Source: a cf. Phormidesmis sp. LEGE 11477
Lineage (GTDB): Bacteria; Cyanobacteriota; Cyanobacteriia; Phormidesmidales; Phormidesmidaceae
Reading direction: 5' to 3'
DNA: 64,000 bases
Assembly (NCBI RefSeq): GCF_015207105.1
Contig: NZ_JADEXO010000006.1
Span: forward strand, 44,972-108,971
The notes beneath the pieces are model-generated. The model did not search any database, had not been told where the DNA came from, and saw only the letters and a program-made list of their open reading frames with translations. Numbering within the stretch: position 1 is the stretch's first letter; every line of letters starts with the position of its first letter. Position numbers and translations under genes: made by a program. Below are positions 1 to 9,785 of the stretch, piece after piece.

Positions 1-2
1 TC

Positions 3-65
3 GATAGCGGTATGAATCAGACCACCTTCATCGTTGAGCTACCTTTGCTACATTCAGCCGCTTAA
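3..65 (+). CDS. C-terminal tail of a probable sensor histidine kinase (partial)
   Basis: The window opens inside an open frame that ends at TAA 63-65. The last 20 residues include TTFIVELPLL, which resembles the G2-box end of HATPase domains (G-x-TF-x-V-x-LP) in two-component kinases. Only this short tail is visible, so the kinase call is an inference; any protein ending in a similar beta strand would fit. Confidence 0.35.
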   Translation, partial: DSGMNQTTFIVELPLLHSAA

Positions 66-113
66 CTTCGAGAAAGCGCTTGGAGAATAGTCGCCGAGCA
101 GATTGAGAATCTT

Positions 114-121
114 GCGATCGC
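114..121. repeat. HIP1 octamer (example of many)
   Basis: GCGATCGC is the highly iterated palindrome of many cyanobacterial genomes. It or its core GCGATCG recurs throughout the window in coding and non-coding DNA. It is listed once as the main taxonomic marker. Confidence 0.8.
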
Positions 122-135
122 TATACGCAGAGCTA

Positions 136-576
136 TCAATTAGTAGAATTAGGGGCGTTCAGCAGGCGAGTAGCATCGTCGATAGTGCGTAGGACTTCTT
201 CTGCCGACAGCGGACTGCTGAACTGATCGGTATCGGCAATACCAGGGGCGGCATCGGTCACTTCGCCATTAGCTTCATCGATATCCGTTTCAGGATCTGG
301 CTCTAGGGCTGCTTCCTCTAAAGCCGCTTGTTCAGCTTCGCCAGCCTGGGTATCAGAGGCACCACAAAGCGCGCTAAGATCATAGTGCCGACCGTCTGAG
401 CCGTGAAGATAGCAAACGTAATCGGCGGTATTGACCTGAGCTAGAGCAGTAGGCGCAATGCTCAACCAACTGGCTGCCCCTATAGATACACCGACTGTTG
501 CCCAAAGGACATTCACCGGGGTGCTGATTGAAATGCCGAGCGTAAAGGCTTTGTGAGCAACGGCGGGAAGACTCAT
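136..576 (-). CDS. Small secreted hypothetical protein
   Basis: A 146-residue protein with a hydrophobic stretch at about residues 22-45 ending in TALAQ, which looks like a signal peptide with an Ala-x-Ala-type cleavage site. The mature part starts with a motif containing two Cys (YVCYLHGSDGR...LCG), followed by a long Glu/Asp/Ala-rich acidic segment. No enzyme motif is visible. The short Cys-containing head after a signal peptide resembles other small cyanobacterial exported proteins of unknown function. It is transcribed away from the SPFH gene, with a 330-bp intergenic region between them. Confidence 0.6.
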   Translation of the reverse strand: MSLPAVAHKAFTLGISISTPVNVLWATVGVSIGAASWLSIAPTALAQVNTADYVCYLHGSDGRHYDLSALCGASDTQAGEAEQAALEEAALEPDPETDIDEANGEVTDAAPGIADTDQFSSPLSAEEVLRTIDDATRLLNAPNSTN

Positions 577-614
577 GATTTTTCAGATGAGAATGCTGAC
601 TTTCTTAAGCTATA

Positions 615-644
615 GCCGTCGTTCAGATGCATCCGAACGACGGC
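615..644. repeat. Perfect 10-bp inverted repeat (hairpin)
   Basis: GCCGTCGTTC (615-624) pairs exactly with GAACGACGGC (635-644) across a 10-nt spacer that itself contains the palindrome ATGCAT. It lies about 40 bp upstream of the small secreted protein gene. No T-run follows on either strand, so an operator or 5'-leader hairpin is as likely as a terminator. Confidence 0.5.
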
Positions 645-646
645 TG

Positions 647-718
647 CTACTTAGCTCTATATGTATCAACGGTATGTATCAACGGTTTCACACTCTAGAA
701 ATGTACAGAGCTAAGTAG
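647..718. repeat. Second inverted repeat flanking a 13-bp tandem duplication
   Basis: CTACTTAGCTCT (647-658) is the reverse complement of AGAGCTAAGTAG (707-718), extended by one more G-C pair outside (646/719). Between the arms ATGTATCAACGGT is repeated twice head to tail (661-673, 674-686). The rest of the 577-906 intergenic stretch shows no gene. Confidence 0.5.
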
Positions 719-906
719 CCAAAGCTATATAGGCTTACTATGCCCGCTTCTTGCTGACTAATTTCGACCGCACTGCGAGTAGCCTGCACCAGAGGATCGT
801 TTAGGGAGAAAGCTCACATTTTCAAGCGATAGGGATATACTTTTTGAGTCAAACGTGTTAACTAGAGAACACACAGCTAGAGAGCACACTTGTAGAGTTT
901 CCACTC

Positions 907-1701
907 ATGGTTTCGTCAATTCTGGCCATTCTTTCTTTTTTGATTGCTGGATACACCGTCGGCTCAGTGCGAATTATCAAAGAAGGTAATGCTGCCCTAG
1001 TAGAGCGATTGGGCAAATACAGTCGCCGGCTCGAACCAGGAGTGAATATGATTGTGCCGCTGGTAGAATCGGTGGTGCTAGAAGATTCTTTGCGAGAGCA
1101 GACGCTAGATATTAAGCCGCAAAGGGCTATCACCAAAGACAGCGTTAACCTAGAAGTGGATGCTATCATCTACTGGCGAATCTACGATCTAGAGCGAACC
1201 TACTATGCCGTTGAGGACGTTGAGTTTGCGATGCAGGAGCTAGTGATTACAACGCTGCGCTCTGAGGTCGGCAAGATGGATTTTCAAAGCCTGTTCTCTT
1301 CGCGCGATGAGATCAACCGCGCTTTGCTAAAGGAGCTAGACCAGGCGACTGAGCCCTGGGGGCTAAAAGTAAACCGGGTTGAGATTCAAAAGCTAGACCC
1401 GCCGCAGAACGTACTAGATGCGATGCAAAAAGAGCGGGCGGCGATCTACGAGAAGAATGCCAAGATTTCGGAAGCGCAGGCAGATGTCGAGTCAATGCGC
1501 CTGCTTTCTGAGGCGATCGCAGCGACAGGAAACGGCAAAGAAGTCCTGCACTACCTGCTGGCTCAGCGCTATGTCGCGGCTAATCAAAAGATCGGCGAAA
1601 GCGACAACTCCAAAGTCCTGTTCATGGACCCCAAGGCACTGACAGAAGGACTCGTCGATCTGATGAATGACGGCGATATTAGTAGAGCTAACAAAGAATA
1701 A
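907..1701 (+). CDS. SPFH/Band 7 (stomatin-like) membrane protein
   Basis: A 264-residue slipin/stomatin-type protein. Residues 2-19 form one membrane-inserting helix, followed directly by the Band 7 domain (about 20-200) with the typical opening IIKEGNAALVERLGKYSR and the LEPGVNMIVP motif, then an Ala/Glu-rich helical region (KERAAIYEKNAKISEAQADVES) that drives oligomerisation in this family. SPFH proteins form large ring assemblies on membranes and often modulate FtsH proteases or membrane domains; the partner here is unknown, as no NfeD gene is adjacent. rlmN follows after 18 bp on the same strand, so co-transcription is likely. Confidence 0.85.
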   Translation: MVSSILAILSFLIAGYTVGSVRIIKEGNAALVERLGKYSRRLEPGVNMIVPLVESVVLEDSLREQTLDIKPQRAITKDSVNLEVDAIIYWRIYDLERTYYAVEDVEFAMQELVITTLRSEVGKMDFQSLFSSRDEINRALLKELDQATEPWGLKVNRVEIQKLDPPQNVLDAMQKERAAIYEKNAKISEAQADVESMRLLSEAIAATGNGKEVLHYLLAQRYVAANQKIGESDNSKVLFMDPKALTEGLVDLMNDGDISRANKE

Positions 1702-1719
1702 GATCACGACAGGAGCGCG

Positions 1720-2850
1720 ATGACAGCAGCGATGACGGAGCCGTTACTGGATTCAAAATTTGATCCGCCAGCCGATGAATTCTCTTCTGGAGAGATAGCG
1801 GTCAAAGAAATAGCATTAGTCCCTCTGCTAGGGCGTTCTGTCGAATCTTTGACTGAGTGGGTAGTGCAGTGCGGTCAGCCTGCTTACCGGGGCAAGCAGT
1901 TGCATCAGTGGATCTATCAAAAGGGCATTCGCTCCTTAGATGAGGTGACTGTCTTTTCCAAGAAATGGCGAGCCGAGGTAAAGGATTTTCCGGTGGGGCG
2001 ATCGCATATCCATCACCGATCCGAATCACCTGATGGCACCGTCAAATATTTACTTAGGCTCAAAGACGGCCTGATTATAGAAGCGGTCGGCATTCCTTCG
2101 GATAAGCGCCTCACGGTCTGTGTCTCCTCGCAGATCGGCTGCCCAATGGGCTGTGACTTCTGCGCGACGGGCAAAGGCGGCTTTACGCGCAACCTAGAAA
2201 CCTACGAGATTGTCGATCAGGTGCTGACGGTTCAAGCAGACTTTCAGCGGCGGGTAAGCAACATTGTCTTTATGGGCATGGGTGAGCCGCTGCTGAATAC
2301 AGAGGCGGTGGTGGGGGCGGTGCGATCGCTCAATCAAGATATCGGCATTGGCCAGCGGATGATCACCGTCTCGACCGTCGGCATTCCGGGTCATATTCGC
2401 AGACTGGCCGAGCAGCAAATGCAGATCACCCTAGCAGTAAGCCTGCACGCCAGCAATCAAGTTCTGCGAACTCAGCTAATTCCCAGCGCTGAGAAATACC
2501 CACTATCCACACTGCTAGACGAGTGCCGAGACTATGTCAAGATGACAGGTCGCCGAGTCACGTTTGAATATATCTTGCTAGCCGACCTCAACGATCGACC
2601 CGAACATGCCGCAGAACTTGCCAATGAATTGCGCGGCTTTCAAAGCCACGTCAACCTAATTCCGTATAACCCCATCAGCGAAGTAGACTACCAGCGCCCC
2701 AGCAGAGCCAGGGTCGAAGGCTTCACCCAGCAGCTCAAAGACAAAGGCATTGCCGTGAGCGTTCGCTATTCTCGTGGATTAGAAAAAGACGCCGCCTGTG
2801 GTCAACTGCGGGCATCAAAAGCCGCCGAAGCTATTCAACCTAAGAGCTAG
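1720..2850 (+). CDS. rlmN: 23S rRNA (adenine(2503)-C(2))-methyltransferase RlmN
   Basis: A 376-residue radical SAM enzyme that methylates C2 of A2503 in 23S rRNA (and A37 of some tRNAs). The [4Fe-4S] motif CPMGCDFC is at residues 141-148 (Cys141, Cys145, Cys148), followed by GKGGFTRNL. The SAM-binding motif [11 protein letters not shown] is present, and the C-terminal Cys360 in KDAACGQLR corresponds to the catalytic Cys of the family. The N-terminal RNA-binding region contains [13 protein letters not shown]. Length is normal, with a short variable N-terminal extension. The next Met (residue 5) is an alternative start. Confidence 0.95.
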   Translation: MTAAMTEPLLDSKFDPPADEFSSGEIAVKEIALVPLLGRSVESLTEWVVQCGQPAYRGKQLHQWIYQKGIRSLDEVTVFSKKWRAEVKDFPVGRSHIHHRSESPDGTVKYLLRLKDGLIIEAVGIPSDKRLTVCVSSQIGCPMGCDFCATGKGGFTRNLETYEIVDQVLTVQADFQRRVSNIVFMGMGEPLLNTEAVVGAVRSLNQDIGIGQRMITVSTVGIPGHIRRLAEQQMQITLAVSLHASNQVLRTQLIPSAEKYPLSTLLDECRDYVKMTGRRVTFEYILLADLNDRPEHAAELANELRGFQSHVNLIPYNPISEVDYQRPSRARVEGFTQQLKDKGIAVSVRYSRGLEKDAACGQLRASKAAEAIQPKS

Positions 2851-2899
2851 TTTTCACAGGTTGCTTGAACGCCGCGAGCTGCTTGCACTCCCGTGGACG

Positions 2900-2913
2900 G
2901 AGCGAAGTCGAAG
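2900..2913. repeat. Dispersed repeat GAGCGAAGTCGAAG
   Basis: This 14-mer between rlmN and the convergent ChaN-like gene matches, with one change, the sequence GAGCGGAGTCGAAG at 32736-32749. It belongs to a short repeat type common between cyanobacterial genes. No stem is obvious at this copy. Confidence 0.4.
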
Positions 2914-2947
2914 GTCGAATCTCACGCTTTGATCTACAGCGCTTGGT

Positions 2948-3943
2948 CTACGGCGTGATCCAAACGAAATCAGTAAAGTTAGGCGTTATCGGTTGATCAA
3001 CCGTACTCAGTCGAACGCTAGCCTGATCGATATCAGGCAGGCGACGCTCTACGCGGCTAGGAATGCCGTAGTCAAAAGCAATATGACCTTCCCCCGACAG
3101 GACGACTATCTGCCGCTCAGGCTCCTTCTCTAGCTGCCTGACGACGCTCTCAGCCATTGTTTCGTCCCACAGCACCTGCGCTGCAAAAAAGTTTTCAAAG
3201 CTAAGGCTGCTGCCATGGCCATGTGCGCCAAAAACGCGGGCTACAGAAGCTCGATACGCCTCGTCTGTGGTGTCGATCTCAGCCACTGGTGGGACATACT
3301 TCAGCAGATCTCCCTCCAAGCTTTCTAGCCCTTCGCGGGCAACTTGCCGGGTGGCTTCTGTCGGTGCATTTAGTGCAATTACCGGGATTTGATTGTCCTT
3401 GGCATAGCGAATAATCGGCGCATAGAACTCCCAATCAAAGCCCCAGCGAGTCTCGTATTCACTCTGCTTCACTAGGTCTGCTTCAGAAATGATGCCAGCG
3501 AGGTAATCGTCTAGAACGGACTGAAAAGGTCGCTGGAACATCTCTAGGCCGATGGCGAGTTCATTCGTTTCATCTAGCGCCTTGATGATATCAAGCTGAG
3601 CAATATGGTCGGCTCTACTGTCGTGAGTTTCTGCTAGATAGATGACTTGGGAAGCTGCGATCGCGTCCAGCACGCCAGCATTAGCGGCCTCAGCCTTAGT
3701 GCTCGTTGCGTTTTGTGCGATCGCCTCTCCTGCCTTTTCTTTTGAAAGCAGTGAAGCATTGTCTTCAATTCCACTTTCTAGAGCAATAGCGCTCTGCCCG
3801 TTAATAGAGGCTAAAGATAAAGCTGCCAGCATCAGCCCTAACCGCGCACAGGCTTTAGCAGACCAGCGCGCAGAGAAAGTAGAAAACGTGGAATTCTTTG
3901 ACGTGGAATCCCTTGATACAGATGGTCTTGATACAGATGACAT
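2948..3943 (-). CDS. ChaN-like (haem-binding/Tiki superfamily) exported protein
   Basis: A 331-residue protein of the ChaN/DUF399 family. A Ser/Arg-rich start and a hydrophobic segment (about residues 33-55) suggest export. The family core is clear: VIYLAETHDSRADHIAQLD, IGLEMFQRPFQ, WGFDWEFYAPIIRYAKD and VVLSGEGHIAFDYG. ChaN of Campylobacter binds haem at the outer membrane; in cyanobacteria the role is not established and iron or haem handling is an inference. The gene is convergent with rlmN. The start is uncertain because several Ser-rich residues precede the hydrophobic segment; no better Met is seen close by. Confidence 0.8.
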   Translation of the reverse strand: MSSVSRPSVSRDSTSKNSTFSTFSARWSAKACARLGLMLAALSLASINGQSAIALESGIEDNASLLSKEKAGEAIAQNATSTKAEAANAGVLDAIAASQVIYLAETHDSRADHIAQLDIIKALDETNELAIGLEMFQRPFQSVLDDYLAGIISEADLVKQSEYETRWGFDWEFYAPIIRYAKDNQIPVIALNAPTEATRQVAREGLESLEGDLLKYVPPVAEIDTTDEAYRASVARVFGAHGHGSSLSFENFFAAQVLWDETMAESVVRQLEKEPERQIVVLSGEGHIAFDYGIPSRVERRLPDIDQASVRLSTVDQPITPNFTDFVWITP

Positions 3944-4235
3944 AGAAGGCTATAAGCGAACTGCTGCAAAGAACAATTTTCTGGAACTACATGTACTTTA
4001 TAAAAAGTGCATACATCCTATATCAAGCAACTGGGCGTAGTATGTGACTTCGATAGGAATTGCACGTATCGGCGCTAAAAACTTAGCAACTAATCTAACG
4101 GGCTCTTCTACAGTTCACACCGCAAATCTACCCGGTTTCTACCCTGATCTAGCTTAAAGTGACTCTCTAGAACCCAGGCCCAAGTCAAAACTAAACAGTT
4201 AGAAAAACTGAGCAATCAAACAAGGATAGGTAACT

Positions 4236-4736
4236 ATGGACAACATCTTTCCCGGTCGCTACACAGCAAACGTCTCCGAGCCCTGTGTCGTCTTTCTCAT
4301 TGGGATGAGAGTCAATCGCTTTTGGGCGATCAAGAAATGGTTTTCTGTTGCAGCGGCGATGGGGCCAATGCTAGCGACCCTCATCAAACATCCAGACAAA
4401 GGGCTGCTGGGTGCTAGGCCATTCTTTCGGGTATGGCCGCTGGAGACCTGCATGGTTACGTACTGGCGCTCTTTTGAAGATTTGACGCGCTTTGCCCGGA
4501 GCGATGACGATCCGCACTGGCAAGCTTGGCAAAAGTTCAGAAAAGAGGTGGGCGACGACGGCAGCGTTGGCATTTGGCACGAGACCTACAAAATCGATCC
4601 CGCCAACTGTGAATGCATCTACGCCAACATGCCGGCTCATGGACTCGCCGCAGCCACAGAGCATATTTCAATCTCTGAAAAGACTCGCAGCGCCGCCCAA
4701 AGAATGGCAATTTCCGACCAAAGAGCGGCCTATTAG
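4236..4736 (+). CDS. DUF4188 family protein (possible monooxygenase-like)
   Basis: A 166-residue protein with the DUF4188 pattern: FPGRYTANVSEPCVVFLIGMRVN at the N terminus, then PFFRVWPLETCMVTYWRSFEDLTRFAR and a late GIWHETYKI. The family has a dimeric alpha+beta barrel-type fold related to antibiotic monooxygenases, but no reaction is proven. It has its own upstream gap of about 190 bp with an RBS-like AGGATAGG just before the ATG. Its stop is only about 15 bp before the NCS2 permease remnant, so its 3' flank is a rearrangement junction. Confidence 0.75.
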   Translation: MDNIFPGRYTANVSEPCVVFLIGMRVNRFWAIKKWFSVAAAMGPMLATLIKHPDKGLLGARPFFRVWPLETCMVTYWRSFEDLTRFARSDDDPHWQAWQKFRKEVGDDGSVGIWHETYKIDPANCECIYANMPAHGLAAATEHISISEKTRSAAQRMAISDQRAAY

Positions 4737-4750
4737 GAGATGGCTGCAAT

Positions 4751-5248
4751 TCGTTCTTAGCGTCTTGCTGTAGTACGCTACCAACCGTGACGCTGTCTCA
4801 AAACAACGGCATCATTCAGCTTACAGGTGTCGGCAGTCGATACATTGAGTTTTACGTGGCGGGTATTCTCGCTTTTCTAGGCTTCTTTCCGATTATCGGA
4901 GGCATGCTTACGGCCATTCCAGCACCGGTCTTTGGAGCCGCCATTATGTTGATGTTTGGCACTGTTGCAGTTGCCGGGTTCCACATTTTGCGAGAGATTA
5001 ATATGACTAACCGGGCGCTGGTGATAGTGGGTGCATCCTTAGCAACAGGCTTAGGCGTAACCTTTGTTCCAGAAGGTCTAGCTGGATTTCCTGACCAGGT
5101 TCAGACTGTCTTATCGTCGGGTATCTCAGTCGGGTATATCTGCGCGCTCGTTCTAAATCTGGTCTTACCTAAGTCTGAAGAAGATCGCCTGCCTGCTAAT
5201 GCTCAGATCATAGAGAGCGAAGCCCCAGCGCTGTCTAGGGTAGAGTAG
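4751..5248 (+). pseudogene. 3' remnant of an NCS2 uracil/xanthine permease
   Basis: The frame reads as the last third of a nucleobase:cation symporter-2 transporter: TLSQNNGIIQLTGVGSRYI, then GILAFLGFFPIIGGML, IPAPVFGAAIMLMFGTVAVAG and the final membrane helices. A full family member has about 450 residues and 14 helices; here the homologous frame begins near 4751 and the N-terminal two thirds are missing. A GTG at 4787 could start a 153-residue peptide, but it would lack the transport core. The preceding DNA is the end of the DUF4188 gene, so a deletion probably fused the two. Confidence 0.8.
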
Positions 5249-5300
5249 GTTTTGGGAAGCTTTCTTGCGATCGCAGCCCTATCAAAACCGAGCTAACAAA

Positions 5301-5334
5301 AAGAGAGATCTGCTCGTAGTGACAGATCTCTCTT
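5301..5334. terminator. Perfect stem-loop, probable terminator
   Basis: AGAGAGATCTG (5302-5312) pairs perfectly with CAGATCTCTCT (5323-5333) over a 10-nt loop, with an A-run before and TTCTT after. It lies between the permease remnant (+) and a small minus-strand ORF and could end transcripts from both sides. Confidence 0.65.
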
Positions 5335-5395
5335 CTTCGTTGATTCAATCCTGCGAGCATAATGTATCGCTCAGGAATAGGGCTGACCGCAGCGG

Positions 5396-5593
5396 CTAGC
5401 TGAAAAGATTCTTTGAATTGGACAGTGCCAACAGTTGCGTGGTCGTCCAGCCCTCATCGGCTTTAGCTTTCTGCTTGGAGTTAGCTGTCATCACACCAGC
5501 GCCATAGGCACTCTCAAGCGCTGTAGAGAGACGCAGCAAATGAGTGAAGTTGGTTCGCTCTTGGAGAGAATTAGCGATCGCAGCAAATTTCAT
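5396..5593 (-). CDS. Small hypothetical protein, 65 aa
   Basis: A 65-residue ORF. In its favour, the coding strand reads GAGGG about 12 nt before the ATG, and a terminator lies beyond the stop. No domain is recognisable. It could equally be a chance ORF in a region of decayed genes. The 460 bp upstream (5594-6053) hold no gene or repeat that I can see. Confidence 0.3.
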   Translation of the reverse strand: MKFAAIANSLQERTNFTHLLRLSTALESAYGAGVMTANSKQKAKADEGWTTTQLLALSNSKNLFS

Positions 5594-6053
5594 ATGATTT
5601 ACACCCTCTATAGTTTTTCTTTGAACATCTTCATTTTAAGAAAGCGTAGCGAAATATACCAAAACCAAACCGCATCCTTTCCATGAGAAGATCAGATGCA
5701 AGAAATATTGAGCAACTTCTTCGCCGCGAGAAGTTACCTATCCTTTTTCGTCGCTATTCTTATCCCGAACTGACGTTACTTAGCGTCAAAGTAAGGAAAA
5801 AATACTGCATATGCTGATCACCTCTAGCCGATGCAGCCATTTATCCTTAGCCCACTGAATTCTCCGTCAATCCTCTGGGTTAGCCGTCGGTACGGTGATG
5901 GTACACCTGCCGATGTCGCTTTAGGCAATATTGAGTTCTGTGGTTAGAGCGTGATTTGGCATCATCACTCTAGTGATTGAGAATAAGCTGATTTTGAGAT
6001 GTCGTCAGGCGGTTGTCTTCATCGCCTCTTTGTCACTTTGGAGCGCCGTGGGT

Positions 6054-9000
6054 CTATCTTTGGTTTTCAGCCGCAGACTGCTCGTTAGCTCGCTGGGTTG
6101 GGTCGAATGCTGGGCTGTAGTTCCAGTCTAGGGCTGCTTGGTAGCGTGCGATCGCCTCATCAATTTCGCCTCGTCCTGCCAAGACATCGCCCTGGCGTAC
6201 ATAGGCAGGCGCGGCAGTCAGCTTACGCGCTGGCGTATGGCAGATGGTCAATGCTGCCAGCTCTTCAGGATGGTTAGTGAAGTAAGGCGTCAGATAGTCG
6301 CAGCCAGCAGCCAGCAGCCCATCCAAATCGGAAACAACATCCCACACCCGCGCGGTGTTGTCATCGCTGGCAGTCACAATACGGCTGCCGTCCGGGCTGA
6401 AGCTGGCGTTTGTGACCCTGGATTGATGGCCTTCTAGTGCTTGGATTTGCTCGCCGCTCTGGCTATCCCACACCCGCGCTGTATTGTCATCGCTGGCAGT
6501 CACAATACGGCTACCGTCCGGGCTGAAGCTGGCGTTTATGACTAAGGATTGATGGCCTTCTAGCGCTTGAATGAGCTCGCCGCTCTGGCTATCCCATACC
6601 CGCGCTGTGTTGTCATCGCTGGCAGTCACAATACGGCTGCCGTCCGGGCTGAAGCTGGCGTTTGTGACTAAGGATTGATGGCCTTCTAGCGCTTGGATTT
6701 GCTCACCGCTCTGGCTATCCCATACCCGCGCTGTGTTGTCAAAGCTGGCAGTCACAATACGGCTGCCGTCCGGGCTGAAGCTGGCGTTTCTGACCCTGGA
6801 TTGATGGCCTTCTAGCGCTTGGATTTGCTCACCCCTCTGGCTGTCCCATACCCGCGCTGTGTTGTCATCGCTGGCAGTCACAATACGGCTGCCGTCCGGG
6901 CTGAAGCTGGCGTTTATGACTCTGGATTGATGGCCTTCTAGCGCTTGAATGAGCTCGCCGCTCTGGCTATCCCACACCCGCGCTGTGTTGTCAGCGCTAG
7001 CAGTCACAATGCGGCTGCCGTCCGGGCTGAAGCTGGCGTTTGTGACCCTGGATTGATGGCCTTCTAGCGCTTGAATGGGCTCGCCGCTCTGGCTGTCCCA
7101 CACCCGCGCGGTGTTGTCAAAGCTGGCAGTCACAATACGGCGACCGTTGGGGCTGAAGCTGGCGTTTGTGACCCTGGATCGATGGCCTTCTAGCGCTTGA
7201 ATGGGCTCGCCGCTCTGGCTATCCCACACCCGCGCGGTGTTGTCATCGCTGGCAGTCACGATGCGGCTGCCGTCCGGGCTGAAGCTGGCGTTTATGACAC
7301 TGGATTGATGGCCTTCTAGCGCTTGAATGAGCTCACCGCTCTGGCTATCCCATACCCGCGCTGTGTTGTCATCGCTGGCAGTCACAATGCGGCTACCGTC
7401 CGGGCTGAAGCTGGCGTTTGTGACACTGGATTGATGGCCTTCTAGCGCTTGAATGAGCTCGCCGCTCTGGCTATCCCATACCCGCGCTGTGTTGTCATCG
7501 CTGGCAGTCACAATGCGGCTGCCGTCCGGGCTGAAGCTGGCGTTTCTAACTAAGGATTGATGGCCCGGAAGCTGATTGCGCTCTCGGATATTTCGCAAAA
7601 TGCTGTCTAATATCGTTATCGGGCTGTAGGTAGGATACTTATCTTTTAGATCGGCGGATTCTTCTGCTTTTAGCCGCTGTCCTGCTAACATTGCCAAGTG
7701 CAGACCGCTCAGGGGCTGACGCTCAAATCTTCGTAGGGCAAAAGTGCTCTCTCGTCCCAGTTCTAAGCCGGTTTTGGCTCTTTCTAGGCTAGCGGTTACT
7801 CTGATTTGCTCTGTTTCAGCGGTTGCTAGCGCTACATCGGCTTCTGCCAGGGTTTGCTCAGCCTGCTGTGCCTGTGTTTCTGCTGTTCGCTGTGCCTGCT
7901 CTGCTGTGCGAGTTGCCTGTGTGGCTGCCTGCGCCTGCGCCTGCGCCTGCTGTTTCTCAGCATTCACAGTGGCTAGCTGCCTCTGAGCGGTTTGTACCTG
8001 CGTCTGCGCTGCCTGGGCGGCTTGCTCTGCATCTATGGCCTTTTTATCAGCCGTTTGCAGCTTTCTCTCAGCCGTCCCGACATCCCCCTCCGCCCGCTTC
8101 AAGTCTTGCTCGGCATCGTCCATTGCCAGCTCAATCTCTGCTTTTTCGTCTTGCGCTGCCTCGGTTGCTTCCCTAGCGCTTTTTGCTGCCTGCCGAGCAG
8201 AATTTGCCTCTAGTCCCCGTTGCCCGCCCCACAGCGTCGCCAGCGTTGCTGCCACAATCGCAATCCCGGCAACCAGCGTCGTTTTTCTCCGGGTTTTTCT
8301 ACCCTGTACGACTAATTGCTCCGTCTCCGCCTGCGTCTCCGCTAGCTCCGTCTCCGCCTGCGCCAGCTCCGTCTCCGCCTGCGCCCTAGCCTCACTCAAG
8401 ATCCGGTTCGCTTCCGCCTCTGCCTCTAGCTGCGTCTGAGTATCCGCTTGTTCTACTGCCTGACTTGCTGACAAAAACAGCCGATCCTCATCGTCTAGGC
8501 TTCGACTCTCATTTGCCCATATCAGCGCATCTCTCAGCGCCTGCCCCTGCAACAGCCGCGAGCTATCTGTCTGCTCAGACGCCAGCCAAGCGGCAATCGC
8601 TGCCCCATAGGGCCGCAGCTTCAGCAGCACCTGATCCACCCACCCCTGATCGAACACCGCCGCGTAGATCGGATTCGCCACCCGCAGACAGCCCGCCTCT
8701 TCTCGAATCAGACCCGACAGCCGCAGCTCGATCTGTTCATCGCTGCCCTCCGCAGACACCTCTCCGCGCTGTAATATCCGCTGATACAGACCCAGCAGCC
8801 GCCCCGACCTAGCCTCATTGGCCAGCAGGCGATCGCGAATCGTCTTCAAATGCACCGACACATCCTGCGCTTCCCAATCCTCAATCACCCGAGATTGCAC
8901 CAGCTGTGCCACCAGCGCCTGCTCACTTCCTGCCACAATCGAAAAGCTCGACTCAGCAATCAGCTGACACAGCCGCTGCGTCAAAAACGGCTGCCCCTTC

Positions 9001-9719
9001 GTCCATGCCAATACCTCATTTAGCACCGCCGTCGGATTCTCTGCTTGCTGCGCTAGCCCCGCCGCCAGCGGCCTCACCTCCGCCAGCTCAAACCCCTTCA
9101 AATCAATCAGCCGCCCGCCAATATTAAAAGACGTCCGCTGCTTATCCCTGATCAAATCTCCTGGCGTTGCCACCCCCAGCAGCACAAAGCTCAGCCGCCG
9201 ATAGTCCTCATGCTCGGCCCGCTCCTGATAAAACGAGCGAATCAGCGCAAAAAAGTCGTCGTTAAACTCAAACTGAAACAGACTGTCAATCTCATCAATA
9301 AAAACAACAATTGGCCGCTCTATCGTCGCCAACAGCACATCTTCAACAAACTCACTAAACCGCTGAATCGGCGATAGCCCATCCCGCTCCCGCCACCAGG
9401 GCAGCACCTTCACCCGCAGCCCCAGACTCCGACTCAGCCGCCGAATTACCCCCAGATACCACTCATCGGCGCTCATCCCCGCCCCGACAATACTAGAAAC
9501 CTCCACGACGCCACAGGCCACCTGCTCCGCTAGCAGCCGCTGCATCACCTGCACCCGCAGGCTCGACTTTCCCATCTGCCGCGAATTAAACACATAGCCA
9601 TACTCCCCCGCCTTCAGCGCCGCATACAGATCCGCATCCGCCTGCCGCGTCACATAGGTCGGCGCATCCCGCCGCAGCGCCCCGCCTGTCACATATTGAT
9701 AAGCTGGAGTCATACTCAT
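6054..9719 (-). CDS. AAA-like ATPase with coiled coils, one TM helix and ten WD40 repeats
   Basis: A 1221-residue multidomain protein. Residues 10-380 are an AAA-like P-loop domain of the type found in cyanobacterial signalling/defence proteins: Walker A-like SRQMGKSSL (46-54) and Walker [12 protein letters not shown] (138-148). Residues 420-470 and 505-655 are long Ala/Gln/Glu coiled coils on both sides of one membrane helix (480-499). Ten WD40 repeats of exactly 42 residues follow (719-1127), then a 94-residue tail with a TPR-like segment ([19 protein letters not shown]). A ten-repeat array probably forms one or more beta-propellers for ligand or protein binding, with the ATPase as a conformational switch. 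It is the last gene of the minus-strand cluster, 66 bp after the DUF5615 gene. Function is inferred from architecture only. Confidence 0.85.
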   Translation of the reverse strand: MSMTPAYQYVTGGALRRDAPTYVTRQADADLYAALKAGEYGYVFNSRQMGKSSLRVQVMQRLLAEQVACGVVEVSSIVGAGMSADEWYLGVIRRLSRSLGLRVKVLPWWRERDGLSPIQRFSEFVEDVLLATIERPIVVFIDEIDSLFQFEFNDDFFALIRSFYQERAEHEDYRRLSFVLLGVATPGDLIRDKQRTSFNIGGRLIDLKGFELAEVRPLAAGLAQQAENPTAVLNEVLAWTKGQPFLTQRLCQLIAESSFSIVAGSEQALVAQLVQSRVIEDWEAQDVSVHLKTIRDRLLANEARSGRLLGLYQRILQRGEVSAEGSDEQIELRLSGLIREEAGCLRVANPIYAAVFDQGWVDQVLLKLRPYGAAIAAWLASEQTDSSRLLQGQALRDALIWANESRSLDDEDRLFLSASQAVEQADTQTQLEAEAEANRILSEARAQAETELAQAETELAETQAETEQLVVQGRKTRRKTTLVAGIAIVAATLATLWGGQRGLEANSARQAAKSAREATEAAQDEKAEIELAMDDAEQDLKRAEGDVGTAERKLQTADKKAIDAEQAAQAAQTQVQTAQRQLATVNAEKQQAQAQAQAATQATRTAEQAQRTAETQAQQAEQTLAEADVALATAETEQIRVTASLERAKTGLELGRESTFALRRFERQPLSGLHLAMLAGQRLKAEESADLKDKYPTYSPITILDSILRNIRERNQLPGHQSLVRNASFSPDGSRIVTASDDNTARVWDSQSGELIQALEGHQSSVTNASFSPDGSRIVTASDDNTARVWDSQSGELIQALEGHQSSVINASFSPDGSRIVTASDDNTARVWDSQSGEPIQALEGHRSRVTNASFSPNGRRIVTASFDNTARVWDSQSGEPIQALEGHQSRVTNASFSPDGSRIVTASADNTARVWDSQSGELIQALEGHQSRVINASFSPDGSRIVTASDDNTARVWDSQRGEQIQALEGHQSRVRNASFSPDGSRIVTASFDNTARVWDSQSGEQIQALEGHQSLVTNASFSPDGSRIVTASDDNTARVWDSQSGELIQALEGHQSLVINASFSPDGSRIVTASDDNTARVWDSQSGEQIQALEGHQSRVTNASFSPDGSRIVTASDDNTARVWDVVSDLDGLLAAGCDYLTPYFTNHPEELAALTICHTPARKLTAAPAYVRQGDVLAGRGEIDEAIARYQAALDWNYSPAFDPTQRANEQSAAENQR
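6339..7565 (-). repeat. Tandem array of ten near-identical 126-bp WD40 units
   Basis: Each unit encodes [20 protein letters not shown] and onward to ALE. Counted from the Gly of GH, residues 5, 7, 23 and 37 vary, while the other positions are almost constant (exceptions: R for Q at 3, N at 14 and R at 16 in repeat 4, R at 34 in repeat 6). Values at 5/7/23/37 for repeats 1-9 are LRDL, STDL, SIDP, RTFP, RTAL, RIDQ, RRFQ, LTDL, LIDQ; repeat 10 has RTD and then diverges. Confidence 0.95.
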
Positions 9720-9785
9720 CTGCTATTTCTTCACCTTCTGTTGCTGATTGCCGCGCTTTCTCTATCTATCCTGTAGTCCAGATAC

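Noticed and set aside
3642..4040. 132-codon plus-strand ORF over the 5' end of the ChaN-like gene
   Set aside because: Antisense to the signal-peptide region of a recognised family; no RBS or homology pattern.
6339..7565. CRISPR-like array
   Set aside because: Units are contiguous 126-bp coding repeats without spacers and encode WD40 blades.
7744..8439. Long plus-strand ORFs antisense to the AAA-WD40 gene
   Set aside because: They mirror the low-complexity Ala/Gln coiled coil of the real gene and show Ser/Pro/Cys-rich nonsense composition.
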